Source: Nematostella vectensis
Lineage: Eukaryota; Cnidaria; Anthozoa; Actiniaria; Edwardsiidae
NCBI RefSeq assembly: GCF_932526225.1
Contig: NC_064037.1
Coordinates: 13,529,703-13,593,702 of the forward strand
DNA length: 64,000 nucleotides
Reading direction: 5' to 3'
In this document: in pieces, positions 32,101-44,100 of the stretch
Layout of the letters: each line of letters begins with the position of its first letter
How positions within the stretch are numbered: the first letter of the stretch is position 1
Translations under genes and position numbers: made by a program
The notes under the pieces: model-generated
Databases searched by the model: none
What the model was told of the DNA's origin: nothing
What the model saw: only the letters and a program-made list of their open reading frames with translations

Positions 32101-35100
32101 ATTTTCGCATAAAAATCCTCCATGGTCTGTTAAGGACATAAACGAACGCTATTCCAACATAATTATGCCTTCATAAATATTAGGGTAGGTGACTATTACT
32201 AAGCAGACTATATTAGAATTCCATCCATTGGCCGCGCAGCATATATCAGTTGAGGGGGCTTAGAAGATGAAAAAGGAGCTGAATTACAAAAAATGTATGA
32301 AATAGTCTGTTATGTAGGGAGGAGGGGGGCTGGGGCTAAACCCCTATCTGCACGTCCAATGTAATCGGGTTAAATCGAGAAGAAATTGGGTAGGATTTGG
32401 CACAGTGCGTTACGCTCATTAGGAAACACAGAGGAGGTGAGTTTGGGTAAGTCTACAAGTGGAAGAAAAAACCTTTTTAGCTATACTGGCTATTGGCTAA
32501 AGAACTTATACCCTAAGTGCATTGTTAATCAGGCATACCGTTAAATCACAGAAAGACCCGGAGCGGGGTGTTTGACTGTTATTGGAATATCACAGGCTTC
32601 ACTACAGGGGTGCATGTCGGAAGTGTGCAACAGTAAATCTATGGCTGACCTGTACGAAGTCACCTTTTCCTCTTGGCTCCGCGAACATTGGCTTGTACTG
32701 AGAGAGACGTGCCCAGATCCCTGTGTTCTGAAAAAGGGAGAAGTTTAGCTTGCCGCGAAAAGTTGTGCATAAAGCAGTTTGTATACAGAACGCAATCTAG
32801 CGTTCGTGGAAGTCAAAGAGGGAAATAAGAATGCCTTCTGACCAGTGCAAAGCAAAAGAAAAAATCGAGTTAGGGTAGAGTAGAAACTATATGTAGACGA
32901 AACCACGCTACTTGTAGATGAAACGACGCTACTTGTAGATGAAACGACGCTACTTGTGGACGAAAGGACGATACTTGTGGACGAAACGACGCTACTTGTG
33001 GACGAAAGGACGATACTTGTAGACAAAACGACTATACTTGTGGACGAACAGGGTGTGGGCGAACCGGCTTGTGGACGAAACGACACAGCCATTACAGTTA
33101 AAAATAAAACAAGTAGCTGTGTCTGGTTCAGCCTCTTTCTACACCACAGGTAATAGAAGAAACACAGAATTCATGTGAATTCACCCTGGTTTTAGAGTCT
33201 GTAACGTTACTTGCTTGGGTGTAGGAAAAATTTACGTCTATCAACACACTAGGCCCTTGCTTGCTCACCTGCCAATGTTCCAGGCACTTGTTCATCACGG
33301 GGTAGGATGGGAAGAAAACTAGTAGTCCGTTGGGTATGGTGCGCGCAAAGTTAGCTAAACACAATAAGTAGTTCATAATTAGCAACACCCGTACAGTCAA
33401 CTCTCAAGTAATGACACGGGTATACCAAGCTCAAATTATACATGACTTCAAAGATTTTTAAAAAATGAGCTCCCTGTGGTAATGGGCACTTGTAGGATGT
33501 TCATATGAAAAACAGAAAATAAAAAACCTCCTCCTTGTGGCTGTTCTGGCTTTGCATCGCGATCAATAAGATACGATTGCATGTAGGATTAAAACTCACT
33601 AAACTACGAACAACTTTTACTGTCCTCTTACGGCAACTCTTACTTACCTATGGTATTCCCAAGGCCCGTCATGTACCCTGGGGTAGACCTATGGAAAACA
33701 AAAGTAATCCTTTCGCTATAATATGCCCAACTTGACAGTTTTTTTAAAGGATACCTTAAACGTACTGATTGGCATGAGCTTTACTAGCCAACCAGCGTGG
33801 CAAAGGAATGCGCCAGTACGGCATCAGAACATGACAGGATCTTCCTAGTCGTGAACGTCATCAGAACATGGCAGAATCTTCCTAGTCTTGTCCATGGTAA
33901 TAAGGGACAGAGATTCGCGTGAGCAAATCGAAAAGAAGCTCACAGTCACACTCTGAATGTAAACACAAATTAACTTAAATTTACTGTTTCCAAAACCATA
34001 AAAAATTAATATCTTCATCACAAGAAAGAAATTTCTAAAGACCTGAATTACGTTTCTCCTCACCCAAGTTCATTATTCTTCAGTTTACTTCCAGTTCAAG
34101 CAACTGGCGCTTGTTTTGTTTGTTTTTTTTTTTTTGCTTCAAATAAAGCCGATGATTGAAATCTTACCGGAATTCATAAGAAGAGTTTAAGGTTGCACCA
34201 TCAGGAGCTTTGGTTACCACGGCAACCATCATCTGATGCTTCTCGATGACGTGTGGGTTCTCAAGGCGGATGGGGAACGGTCTTTTAAGCATATAAAAAC
34301 AGTAAAAAATTACAAACATTAAATCACAATGTATGGTGTGATTTAAAGAGACATCCATACAACATAAGAAACTTTCTCAGAGAGCCCTACCTCTCCCCCT
34401 TATTTCCAGTGCTCAATTTTTTAAAATGCAAAGAGACATTAGTTCTGTGACAATTTGAGCAATTGGGTACTCACATCTGCATTTCTGCTGTGAAGGAGTT
34501 TAGAGGAGACAAGGTGCCACTGGTCAGGATTACTGAGGACACGCCCTGTGACATCAGATCCTTCATGGCGTGACCAGGGCTGAAGCACCAGTAGCTCAAC
34601 GTGCGACCTAATAAGGACAAAGAATGCGTGACAAATTCTACAGAGCGTGACTAAGGCTGAAGTACCAGTAGCTCAATGTGCGACCTAATAAGGACAAAGG
34701 ATGCGTGACAAATTCTACAGAGCGTGACCAGGGCTGAAGCACCGGTAGCTCAATGTGTGACCTAATAAGGACAAAGATTGTGAGACAAATTCTACAGAGC
34801 GTGACCAGGGCTAAAGCACCAATAGCTCAACGTGCGACCTAATAAGGACAAAGATCGTGAGACGAATTCTACAGAGCGTGACCAGGGCTGAAGCACCAGT
34901 AGCCCAAAGTGCGACCTAATAAGGACAAAGAATGTGTGACAAATTCTACAGAGCGTGACCAGGGCTGAAGCAACAATAGTCCAACGTGCAACCTAATAAA
35001 GACAAAGGAATGTTTCAGAAATCCTTAATAATAAGGATACAGAATGCATGAAAGGCCCAATATAATATGATCAGGAATGTTACGACAAATCTCGACCAGA

Positions 35101-38100
35101 GTGAAGTTAGTTCCTTATTCGCAGTTCCTTTTTCGTCTGTTTCCTTATTCGCTCAGTTCCCTTTTCAAATCCGGGGGGGTACTTAAATGATACCTTTTAA
35201 TTCGAGTTGAAACAGTATTTAGGCATAACAGTTTATTCAGAACAAGTCCAACAGCATTTTCGTCGGGTAAATTTCGATGCTTTAACGTGCTCGCTGCTAA
35301 GAGGAGCTGTGAACATGAGACTCTATCTGCTACAAAAGGTCAAATTACGAAATGCGTGCAATCGCTTTCACAAATGAATCTAGCAAAAGAGAGGAAATCT
35401 ACCTCTCATCTAATAAATGTATTTGTATCTTGGGCTTTATTTCCAAACGCATTAATATATTTAGAGGGGAAATATTCACGCTTTACTTGACTACGTACGT
35501 ATGTCGTGTGAATTTGACCTTGCTAACAAAACCACAATTTGACAGATAGCGCTTGTTGTCAATTAACACCTTGGCTACTACATAAGGCTCTGACAAAACA
35601 AATAGATTAGTGCAGTGACACGAATAGGGGACTGCTCCTTATTCAAGTTAGTTTTCGCGGATAAGGAAATGGAATCTCCCAACGTCCGATTTCGTTTTAC
35701 CACTTTATCCGAATAAGGAATAGACTATGAAGAGGATTGTCAGTGTTTGCTTATCATTTCTCAATAAAGGAAAGGAAATTTCATAACTCCCGATTCGCTT
35801 TTACGACTCCTTTCTAAAGAGTTCTCGAAAAAGGAAATGGTATTTCATAACTCCCTATCTCGTTTTAACTACTTATCCGAATAAGGAATAGACTAAAAAG
35901 AGGGTCGTTAGTGTTTTTTAAACATTTCTCGAAAAAGGAAATGGTATTTCATAACGCCTGATTTCGTTTTACATACTTATCCGAATAAGGAATAGACTAA
36001 AGAGAGGGTTCTTTAGTATTTTCTAAACATTTCTCGAAAAATGAAATGGTATTTCATAACGCCTGATTTCGTTTTAACTACTTATCCGAATAAGGAATAG
36101 ACTAAAGAGAGGGTTCTTTAGTATTTTCTAAACATTTCTCGAAAAATGAAATGGTATTTCATAACGCCTGATTTCGTTTTAACTACTTATCCGAATAAGG
36201 AATAGACTAAAGAGAGGGTTCTTTAGTATTTTCTTAACATTTCTCGAATAAGGAAATGGTATTTCATAACGCCTGATTTCGTTTTACCTACTTATCCGAA
36301 TAAGCAATAGACTAAAGAGAGGGTTCTTTAGTATTTTTTTAACATTTCTCGAAAAAGGAAATGGTATTTCATAACGCCTGATTTCTTTTTAAAAATCTAT
36401 TCGAATAAGGAATCTACTTTAAAGAGGATTGTTAGTATTTTCTCACAATTTGTTTAGAGGAGTATATTCGCGCTTTACTTGACTACGTACGTATGTCGTG
36501 TGAATTTGACCTTGCTAACAAAACCACAATTTGACAGATAGCGCTTGTTGTCAATTAACACCTTGGCTACTACATAAGGCTCTGACAAAACAAATAGATT
36601 AGTGCAGTGACACGAATAGGCAACTGCTCCTTATTCAAGTTAGTTTTCGCGGATAAGGAAATGGAATCTCCCAACGTCCCATTTCGTTTTACGACTTTAT
36701 CCGAATAAGGAATAGACTATGAGGACACATGAGGACACATTCCATTCCATCTCTACAGTCAATTGAAATTTTGAATCTAGGAGAAACATCTCCATTCGAA
36801 ATGTGTACTGCGTCAACTGCGTTGTTTACCAGCACCCTGGCGTCGGAAAGTAGCTTTTCTGCAACGTTTCGATTGATATGGACGTTAATACCCATTTTGC
36901 GCGCTTAACGACATAGCTTCCCTGTCTCTTAGCCTTCCATTGCTAGCAAGCTAGCTACAAGGGGACAACGTTCAAATGATGGACTTGAATATTACAATGA
37001 CACCATGAGGTAATGACGTGGGAACCATCCTTATCGAACATTTATATATGAGTGTCAGGGTGTAACCTAAACTGTGAAACTGGTACTGTTGTAAAACGCA
37101 TTGGTACAATGAGGAGTATAAATCTTCATCCACAGGCTGCATAGCTGTCTTAATCCAGTGGCCTTCTATTGGGGTGGGGTATCTGAGTTGCGCTTTTCAG
37201 CCTTATATTTATTTTCATATTTATTTTTATATTTATGTTATCTGTTTAATGTTCTTCGGGCCTAGCCCTAACCCACACACGAAGCGTTAAAATTCAAGGC
37301 AGGGGAGCCGCTAGAGTATCTAGTTACAAGGCCGATACACCTAAACAACAAACTATTTACCATAAGTAGTGTTTATTTACTTGTTGAGAAAGAAAGAACA
37401 GGGAGCCTTCCTATCACCGGCTTTGCTACATCTTCTGATATAACCAGAGACCATTCAAATTAAAAGCATAGAATATGTATAAATTACCTTACTGACAGCG
37501 TTAACAAGAGCACGATGATAAAGATAAGCTGGACTACATGTCCTTGCGGCTTGGACATAGGACAATTTACTTGCTTGTATCGTGTATCATTTGCCAAAGT
37601 TCGTTAGAAAGTGTTGATCTTGGGCAACACACTGTACAGTGTTTTTATTGCAATAACATAGAATTAAACAAGACTTCAAATAATGGTCCAAACTCTGTAT
37701 TTTAATATATTTATAAATACATTTATAGCACACACTAGAGCTGGGCCAGAACCGTAGCATGCCATATAAGATTGCGGATTGCGGGGGGGGGGGGGGGGGG
37801 TTGGCACAAAATTGCGGGTGGGGGGTGCACAATACAAGAAATATTAGGAAACCCAAACAAGCCGATGTTGAAAAAAAAAACACGCTAACAATCTTCTTTT
37901 TACTCCATTCCTTTTTCGGTAAAAAAAAAAAAGTAGTAAAAACGAAATCAGGCGTTATGTAATGCCATTTCCTTTTTCAAGAGATGTTGAAAAAACACTG
38001 ACAATCTTCTTTTTGAGTTTATTCCTTATTCGGCATAGGTAAGTTAAAACGAGATCGGGAGTTATGAAATACCATTTCCTTTTTCGAGAACTCTTTCCAA

Positions 38101-41100
38101 AGGCGTCGTTTAAGCGAAATCAGGCGTTATGAAATTCCATTTCCTTTATTGAGAAATGATGAGCAAACACTGACAATCCAGTTTTTAGTCTATTCCTTAT
38201 TGGGATAGGTAGTTGTTGCGTTAGGTTCCCGTGAGGATTTCGCCACAAACCGTATAACAATCCAACGATGTGTAAAGATATATTTATTCGATCTAGAATG
38301 AATGAAAGTTATTTGATTTACATTGATTGCATGGAATCAAAGCTTATTTACAGTTATTCAAACTCACAAATTAACTTACTTCAATGGCGTATCCTATCGT
38401 GTTTTCTGATTCTCAAACTCCTGGTTGGCTGTAGGTTTTGTAATCGTACTGGTTAGCTGTATTTCAGAGTTCCGATCTCGGTTACTGTTGATCTGACTGA
38501 TTTACAATGGATTATAATCACGTGGTTGAAATCGATATTAACGAAACTGTCACTTGTCACTTATGTAATAGATTTATGCCGAAACAGTAGTTAAAACGAA
38601 ATCAGGCGTTATGAAATACCATTTCCTTATACGAGAAATGTTTAGAAAGTACTAAAGAACCCTCTCTTTAGACTATTGCTTATTCGGATAAGTAGGTAAA
38701 ACGAAATCAGGCGTTATGAAATACCATTTCCTTATTCGAGAAATGTTAAGAAAATACTAAAAAACCCTCTCTTTAGTCTATTGCTTATTCGGATAAGTAG
38801 GTAAAACGAAATCAGGCGTTATGAAATACCATTTCCTTTTTCGAGAAATGTTTAGAAAGTACTAAAGAACCCTCTCTTTAGTCTATTGCTTATTCGGATA
38901 AGTAGGAAAAACGAAATCAGGCGTTATGAAATACCATTTCCTTATTCGAGAAATGTTAAGAAAATACTAAAGAACCCTCTCTTTAGTCTATTGCTTATTC
39001 GGATAAGTAGGTAAAACGAAATCAGGCGTTATGAAATACCATTTCCTTATTCGAGAAATGTTAAGAAAATACTAAAGAACCCTCTCTTTAGTCTATTGCT
39101 TATTCGGATAAGTAGGTAAAACGAAATCAGGCGTTATGAAATACCATTTCCTTATTCGAGAAATTTTAAGAAAATACTAAAGAACCCTCTCTTTAGTCTA
39201 TTCCTTATTCGGATAAGTAGTTAAAACGAAATCAGGCGTTATGAAATACCATTTCCTTTTTCGAGAAATGTTTAAAAAACACTAACGACCCTCTTTTTAG
39301 TCTATTCCTTATTCGGATAAGTAGTTAAAACGAGATCGGGAGTTATAAAATACCATTTCCTTTTTCGAGAACTCTTTAGAAAGGAGTCTTAAAAGCGAAT
39401 CGGGAGTTATGAAATTTCATGTCCTTTATTGAGAAATGATGAGCAAACACTGACAACCCTCTTCATAGTCTATTCCTTATTCGGATAAAGTCGTAAAACG
39501 AAATCGGACGTTGGGAGATTCCATTTCCTTATTCGCGAAAACTAACTTGAATAAGGAGCAGTCCCCTATTCGTGTCACTGCACTAATCTATTTGTTTTGT
39601 CAGAGCCATATCTAGTAGCCAAGGTGTTAATTGACAACAACACTATCTGTCAAATTGTGGTTTTGTTAGCAAGGTCAAATTCACACGACATACGTACGTA
39701 GTCAAGTAAAGCGTGAATATTTCCCCTCTAAATATATTAATGCGTTTGGAAATAAAGCCCAAGATACAAATACATTTATTAGATGAGAGGTAGATTTCCT
39801 CTCTTTTGCTAGATTCATTTGTGAAAGCGATTGCACGCATTTCGTAATTTGACCTTTTGTAGCAGATAGAGTCTCATGTTCACAGCTCCTCTTAGCAGCG
39901 AGCACGTTAAAGCATCGAAATTTACCCGACGAAAATGCTGTTGGACTTGTTCTGAATAAACTGTTATGCCTAAATACTGTTTCAACTCGAATTAAAAGGT
40001 ATCATTTAAGTACCCCCCCCCGGATTTGAAAAGGGAACTGAGCGAATAAGGAAACAGACGAAAAAGGAACTGCGAATAAGGAACTAACTTTACTCTGGTC
40101 AAATCTCGCATAATAATATTATATGCATGACATGGAATAGAACGTTACGTATTTCATGGCATACAACTTGGTTTGAGGCTACAGCACTGTAGGAGAAAAA
40201 TCGGAGGAAGGCGTGGAACAACAGATAAGCAGCAAAGGGCACTTACACTAAGATAACATAAAGGAACTGGATCATGATCATTGTTCTCATAAAAAAAGAA
40301 TAAAAATATAACGAAGACGTACCTTTTTTGGAAAGTTTTGAACCAGAAGTCCAGATGTCAAGGCCTTTTTGCTTCTTCTTGGAATCTGGCTCAACTTGGA
40401 CATGGACCTATCCAAAAACAAAGGTATTGTAGGGGGGAACAAATTTATTTACATTTTGTTGTGGATAGGGAATAGTACATTACCTGTATACTTGGGATAA
40501 AACGAGCACAGTAAGAGTAACGTTCATATGCCTGTTTACACTAGCAACTTTTGTCCTGCAACTCATGTTGCGGTTCTTTGTGTTTATCTATCGCACAGCA
40601 TGTGTGAAGAGCCTTTAAATTTGTGGGTATTTCACAGCGACAGATTGCAAACATATCGCAGGAAACTTGAGCGTCTCTACATGAAATTTGATCAAAATTT
40701 TTGGAGCAGAATAAGCAAAACAAAATGACACGACCTTTAACGTTATGTTTTCGAAGCAACACAGCACAGCTTGTGATGCCTGAAGAGATGTAGTGTAACT
40801 GGTCGAATAATAGAAAATTAATGAGGTCTGCTGCAGATATTACCAGCACAATGATCCAATCTTACCGAAAGGAACAGAAATACCTAACGATAAATGAACA
40901 ACTAGCAAACACCCTAGGGTGAACTGCTTTAGATAAGCTGACAATGTTGTAGCAAGGATCGAAATATAAAGCAGCGGAAGTGGGAGGGGGTGGGGGGGTG
41001 GTATATGATACAGCACTGGAGGTATACAGTCCAGCCCTAGCTGGCCATTTCCTTATATTCTTTTAGTATTATTTTTTGCAGGAGTGGGACGCATATGCTT

Positions 41101-44100
41101 TACCCACTGCTGCAGCCCTATAAAGCATCTTTTTCCAAACTTCTTCCTCGCCTTAGGCAAATAGGAGCTATTTCTAGGACAATAAACTTCTTCGTCGTTT
41201 ACCTTAAAGGAGTTGCCTGACTTGGGCCCCTTGTCAGTTTTGTTGAATACAATTTGCAGGGCGTCAGTGAACTTTTGAAGAGCAAAGTGCTTTCCCCGCA
41301 AACCTTTGGTATCTGAAATAAAATTTATCAAAAGACTTCAGCAAAACAAATTGACAGTAAAACCATATAAATAGACATACAACCGGGCACCGGGGTGGGC
41401 TTTTGGAGCGGATTTTGAATATTTCAGAGTATTCATTGAGCCTTATTGGATCTGGACTTGGGAACTGTCCTACATAGATAATGAATCCTTATTTAGATGG
41501 TGCTGTGTATTGGGGCAGACGTCACCTACCATTTGCTAGTAAAGTGTTGATCTTTTCCAAAGTTTCCAGGACTCTATCTTTGGTGTTGGGTTTTATTCCA
41601 ACATTTCCCAGCAATTCAAACATGAAACTGTAAAAAATAGAAGAACTTAGCATAGTTCATGATGGGATTAGTGAAAAAGCTTTACTTACTCTCCGGGGAA
41701 TGACTTGCTCCCATCACTTGGCAGTTGGATTTGATCAATCTCCTCCTCAAGCTTGCTGAACAAAGCTGAATAATGATCAACAGATCAAAGTTAGCCATTT
41801 GTGTACATTTGTTTGTTTTGTAAGAATATCTAATTTTTAGTTGAAGCCAAGACATTCTCATTTTTGGAGCATTTTTTGGCTTAAAATGTTCTTATGGATG
41901 GTCTTGTGACCTTAACCAACATAGTATATCGACTGCTCCAGACAATTCATGTGTGTAAATGCTTGTTTTAGCATTTTTTTTAGTTTTTGAGTCACCAAGG
42001 CAGTGCTAATTCCAAATAATTTGCTTATTACAATGATTAGACCTCAGATCTATGTGATTCACAGTCCATGTTTTTATTTCAATTCCTAATATTTAATTTG
42101 AAAAAGGGCTCTTATTTAAAGCTGGTCGCTTAAACATGCATTAATGGTAAGTACTGTCACTGTAGATGGTACCACAGGCCAGCATTTCCAGCAGTTCTTT
42201 TATCTCCTCTAACACAGGTTAATGAAATACAACCAGAGAGAGACCTTCTGGCTTACAACATCCTTATCTGAGAAGATGAGGGATTACAGTAACAGTCAAT
42301 GTAAAGTCTTCTAAGAATAAGGTTTTTACACCCAGCGCTAAGCCATTGCACAATTCTCCATCATAGCATTTTTTGACAGAACAGAGGATTTACTTTGCAG
42401 ATTCCCAATTATTGTTCACTGTACATACTTCAGTCCTAGCCAAGAACACAAAATAGTCGCAAAAACATGTACCTTTTAATACTTTGAGGTCTTCAGGATC
42501 TATGTCTGTACCACCTGAATGACAAACAAATATAAAGGATAAAAATGCCAATTGATCTTTATGTCATTACATTAATACAGCACTTAAATCAGCTAGCTAT
42601 ATAGGCATGCAAGCCTTATAAGGCTTATTAAAATACAGTAAAACTTAAATATGAGGTATGAACAAGGAGAATTTCCTTGTCCTACGCAGATTCTAGAATT
42701 AAAAGCCAGACATTGACATCAATGCACCAAGCTCTGTTGCAACAGGAAATGATTTTCTTACTCGCACCCTCCCCTATATCCGGATCATCCTCTGCATTCG
42801 CCACATACTCCATGCACAAAAGAACATCTTCAACACAGGAAGCGATGTCAAATGATGTCAAATCAAATGAGACTGTCTCTTCGCATACTTTCTCCTATGA
42901 AGAAATAGAGGGTCAAAATTAGAAAACAATTGGTAAACATAATGGTTTCTGAGGATGTACTGTAGAAACTCCTACTTTTAAAATTAGTCAAAGGCAGAAA
43001 CCCAAGGTTTGTTTTTAAATGAGAGTATAAAATGGCATGGATATATGGTATAACAGGAAAAAAATATCTTGTTTTAATATCTTTATATAAATCAATTGCT
43101 TATTTACTTATGTTGGTCTTTACCAGATTATGTGCCTCATCGAACACCACGATGCTACCACTGATGTCCAGATTGTGAGCTTTCCTGGACTGGAAGGAAT
43201 TGCATGTAAAACAAGCTTAGTTTTGGAAAGTTGCAAAGAAACTATATGAATTTGGTCTAGCTCAAGCTCAAAGGTCTTTTCTACAAAATAAAGTCAGACA
43301 AAAAAATAAATCAGAATTAACCATATATGAGGCCCTATTTCACAATTACTGGATGTTCCTTAAATACTTGCCACTGTATTAAGATGGGGGAGATGGAGTG
43401 TGACTCCATCATGTGAATAAAAACAGATGGACAGATGGGGGAAATTGTCAGCAAAATCAATTTTAACGCTAAGGGATAGCACTTAGAGTGTGGTCAACAG
43501 AAATTCTTACCCCCTCCCCCCCACCCCCACCCCGGATTAAAGCATTCTTTCATGTAGCAGTGTTGGATAATTCATTTGCTAATTTAATAAGCATTTGTTT
43601 ACTGTACACTCCAACCATTCAGAATTCACTACACTGTCCAAGCAAACTAACACAAGACCATTCTTCATTTTCACCTTCCATAGCAAACACTTTATAACTG
43701 AAAGCAATATTACCTTTGGATCCAGTAAGTAGTTATAGGGCATGAAGATAATATCAGCAGATGTCTTTAACTCCCTGGCCATGTAGTATGGGCAAACCCT
43801 AGATAATAGCAACAATCCATTATTATGAGGTGCTGTACAACTAGAAGTTACTCTTGAATCCGTTGAATTGTGACCCACAATTTCCAAAACACGATTTGTT
43901 TTGGTTTTCTGTTCTGTCAGTAAAACCATTCTAAGCAAATCAGAGTCTCACTGTGTAAACTTCCCTGGCAATCATCTGGACGGAAACCAGACAGTGTCGC
44001 GACAGAAAGCCAGGCAACTGCACTAGGTGAGAGATGGCAAGAATCTGATAGGCTTAGAATAATTTGACTGGTGGAACAGAAAATGCCAAAAGACAAAAAC

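Larger units (their letters stand above)
35095..40099. mobile_element. 5-kb foldback-type element with long inverted arms and internal 105-bp repeats
   Basis: The element begins ACCAGAGTGAAGTTAGTTCC and ends with the near-perfect reverse complement (one mismatch in the first 20). CAAATCTCG lies on both flanks (35086-35094 and 40100-40108) as a perfect 9-bp target duplication. The left arm is about 35095-36722 and the right arm about 37862-40099. The outer 400 bases of the arms are nearly identical, including a matching 65-codon frame on each side. Inside each arm a 105-bp unit (TTTCATAACGCCTGATTTCG is its landmark) repeats, about five copies left and seven right. No transposase is visible. 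A 9-bp duplication with repeat-built arms fits Foldback or Mutator-like elements. It lies in RTEL1 intron 14. Confidence 0.9.

Noticed and set aside
34568-35012. CRISPR-like array
   Set aside because: Units are contiguous with no variable spacers, the host is an animal, and the unit is a copied exon boundary.
35287-35549. Identical 65-67 codon frames at 35.3 kb (plus) and 39.7 kb (minus) as a gene pair
   Set aside because: They are the same arm sequence of the foldback element in opposite orientation and show no protein family features.
35095-40099. Assembly inversion artefact instead of a transposon
   Set aside because: A perfect 9-bp flanking duplication, differing unit counts in the arms and an LTR in only one arm argue for a genuine element.
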